Below are positions 4,416 through 5,236 of a stretch of 5,236 nucleotides of DNA, piece by piece. The notes below the pieces were generated by a model that searched no databases, was not told the origin of the DNA, and saw only the letters and a program-made list of their open reading frames with translations. The translations under genes were made by a program, and so were the position numbers. How positions within the stretch are numbered: the first letter of the stretch is position 1; every line of letters begins with the position of its first letter. Source of the stretch: Deferribacteraceae bacterium UBA1873 (GTDB lineage: Bacteria; Chrysiogenota; Deferribacteres; Deferribacterales; Flexistipitaceae); assembly GCA_002338145.1 (NCBI GenBank), contig DDHP01000086.1, positions 4,109-9,344 on the forward strand. Reading direction: 5' to 3'.

Positions 4416-4425
4416 AGAATATTTT

Positions 4426-4454
4426 TCAGGGTGATGACCCTGATTTCTTGTTTT
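4426..4454 (+). terminator. terminator-like hairpin in the alpA leader
   Basis: TCAGGGT (4426-4432), loop GATG and ACCCTGA (4437-4443) form a perfect 7-bp stem followed by TTTCTTGTTTT (4444-4454). It lies just before the ribosome site AAGGAG (4458-4463). It would block read-through from the left into alpA, or act as an attenuator if the promoter lies upstream. It matches the recombinase leader hairpin at 14 of 17 positions. Confidence 0.6.
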
Positions 4455-4471
4455 GAAAAGGAGTTAGCATT

Positions 4472-4696
4472 ATGAGTAACTCAGGGAATTTGAGAAATCA
4501 GGGGTTTAAGGACTACCGTCTATTGAGGCTGAAAGAAGTTCTGGAAATTATTCCTGTCAGTGAGTCAACATGGTGGGAGGGAGTAAGAACAGGCATTTTT
4601 CCGAAACCTGTCAAACTGGGACCAAGAATTTCTGCATGGAAGGAGAAAGAAATAATCAAATTGGCAGAAGAGGGTACAGAGAGAGAAGCTGTTTAA
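4472..4696 (+). CDS. AlpA-family DNA-binding regulator / excisionase-like protein
   Basis: A 74-residue protein of the AlpA (phage regulatory/excisionase) family. The stretch RLLRLKEVLEIIPVSESTWW (16-35) covers the first helices, including the turn VSESTWW, and IFPKPVKLGPRISAWKEKEI (42-61) is the family's hallmark FPxPVKLGPRxxAW wing followed by the terminal helix. It is of normal family length. In the CP4-57 prophage of E. coli, AlpA activates the neighbouring integrase and so promotes excision; a role in controlling the P4-type integrase beside it is likely. ATG 4472 follows AAGGAG (4458-4463) by eight bases. The gene ends ten bases from the stop of the integrase, which is read on the opposite strand, so the two transcripts converge. 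Confidence 0.9.
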   Translation: MSNSGNLRNQGFKDYRLLRLKEVLEIIPVSESTWWEGVRTGIFPKPVKLGPRISAWKEKEIIKLAEEGTEREAV

Positions 4697-4706
4697 AAGT
4701 GGACTT

Positions 4707-5236
4707 TTAGTATAGCTTCTGGAAAATATCGCGGGGAGCTTTTTTGATAAATGCTTCATCGGCTGATAATAATTCATCGAGATAATCTGCCCAGTGTTGG
4801 AGCATAATTTTACGCTCCTGAAGATATTTTGCTTTATTGTAAATTCCCCTGATTTGGTTTCTGTCTATGTGTGCCAGTTGTTTTTCGATTATTTCAGAAG
4901 GCCAGCCCTGTTCGTGTAGCAGGGTGCTGGCTGTTTTTCTGAGGCCGTGGGCTACAAGTTCTTCCTTTGAATACCCCATACGCCTTAGTGCCATATTTAA
5001 AGTGTTGTTACTCATCGGTCTTTGGTTTGTTGAAGTGGATGGAAATATATATTCAGATCTATCAGTGAGCGGGTGTAGCTCTTCTAATATATTTAAAGCC
5101 TGTTTTGATAAGGGGACTACATGAGGTTTCCGTTTTTTCATTCTCTCGGCGGGGATGTTCCAGCATCTGTTCCTGAGATCTATTTCCTCCCACTTTCCTT
5201 TTCGTAATTCACCAGGTCTTAAAAGAGTCAGCATTA
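4707..5236 (-). CDS. P4-type tyrosine integrase, C-terminal part (runs off the window)
   Basis: The catalytic half of a prophage P4-like integrase, read on the minus strand with its 5' part beyond position 5236. The visible 175 residues start at LTLLRPGELR, which contains the first catalytic Arg. KKRKPHVVPLSKQAL follows, with the beta-hairpin Lys, then AHGLRKTAST (HxxR), QLAHID (second His) and IRGIYNKAKYL, whose Tyr about ten residues after that His is the likely nucleophile. The conserved MSNNTLNMALRRMGY and EQGWPSEIIEKQLAH stretches are characteristic of the P4/CP4-57 family. All visible catalytic positions are intact and the C-terminus is complete (TAA at 4709-4707). Such integrases insert genomic islands, often in tRNA genes. 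The Met at 5234 is internal, because the alignment to the family continues upstream. No attachment site is visible. Confidence 0.92.
   Translation of the reverse strand, partial: MLTLLRPGELRKGKWEEIDLRNRCWNIPAERMKKRKPHVVPLSKQALNILEELHPLTDRSEYIFPSTSTNQRPMSNNTLNMALRRMGYSKEELVAHGLRKTASTLLHEQGWPSEIIEKQLAHIDRNQIRGIYNKAKYLQERKIMLQHWADYLDELLSADEAFIKKAPRDIFQKLY

Noticed and set aside
4867..5124. Plus-strand frame of 85 codons opposite the integrase
   Set aside because: Antisense to the clear P4-type catalytic domain.

Overview
The window looks like accessory DNA of an AT-rich Gram-negative bacterium. A P4-type tyrosine integrase with an AlpA-like regulator, and integron-type gene cassettes, point to a proteobacterium or a relative; the species cannot be named from this sequence. 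No rRNA, tRNA or CRISPR array was seen.

Left part (1-2010): the 3' end of an unrecognised gene (to 218) is followed by a sigma70-type promoter (320-348). Three same-strand genes then come in what I read as consecutive integron gene cassettes. Gene A (403-753) encodes a small alpha/beta protein resembling the trypsin-co-occurring (trypco2-like) domain. Gene B (883-1116) encodes a 77-aa zinc ribbon. Gene C (1203-1937) encodes a cytosolic trypsin-like serine peptidase with an intact His-Asp-Ser triad. Each gene is followed within a few bases by an attC-like site with full geometry: R'', 5-nt spacer, L'' with one extrahelical G, loop, L', 6-nt spacer, R'. The R'' at the 3' end of each cassette matches the R' bases at that cassette's own 5' end in 6/7, 6/7 and 7/7 positions, as expected of units that circularise. 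No integron integrase is visible, so this is best called an integrase-less attC cluster (CALIN) or the distal part of an array.

Middle part (2011-4116): about 690 bp without a convincing gene, crowded with inverted repeats (a 12+12 bp palindrome, an 18-bp-arm hairpin, a 21-bp inverted pair and a terminator hairpin). It leads into a two-gene unit: a complete 334-aa tyrosine recombinase (2700-3704) and, one base later, a 136-aa protein (3706-4116) that resembles only the recombinase's N-terminal DNA-binding domain.

Right part (4117-5236): an AT-rich non-coding stretch with a run of small hairpins, then a terminator-like leader hairpin and an AlpA-family regulator (4472-4696). This gene converges on the C-terminal half of a P4-type integrase (4707-5236, minus strand) that runs off the window.

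Taken together, cargo (peptidase, zinc ribbon, trypco-like protein) sits beside recombination genes of two other mobile-element types. The most interesting reading is a peptidase-centred conflict or stress system assembled from separately mobile cassettes. That function is inferred; only the gene families and the attC geometry are read from the sequence.
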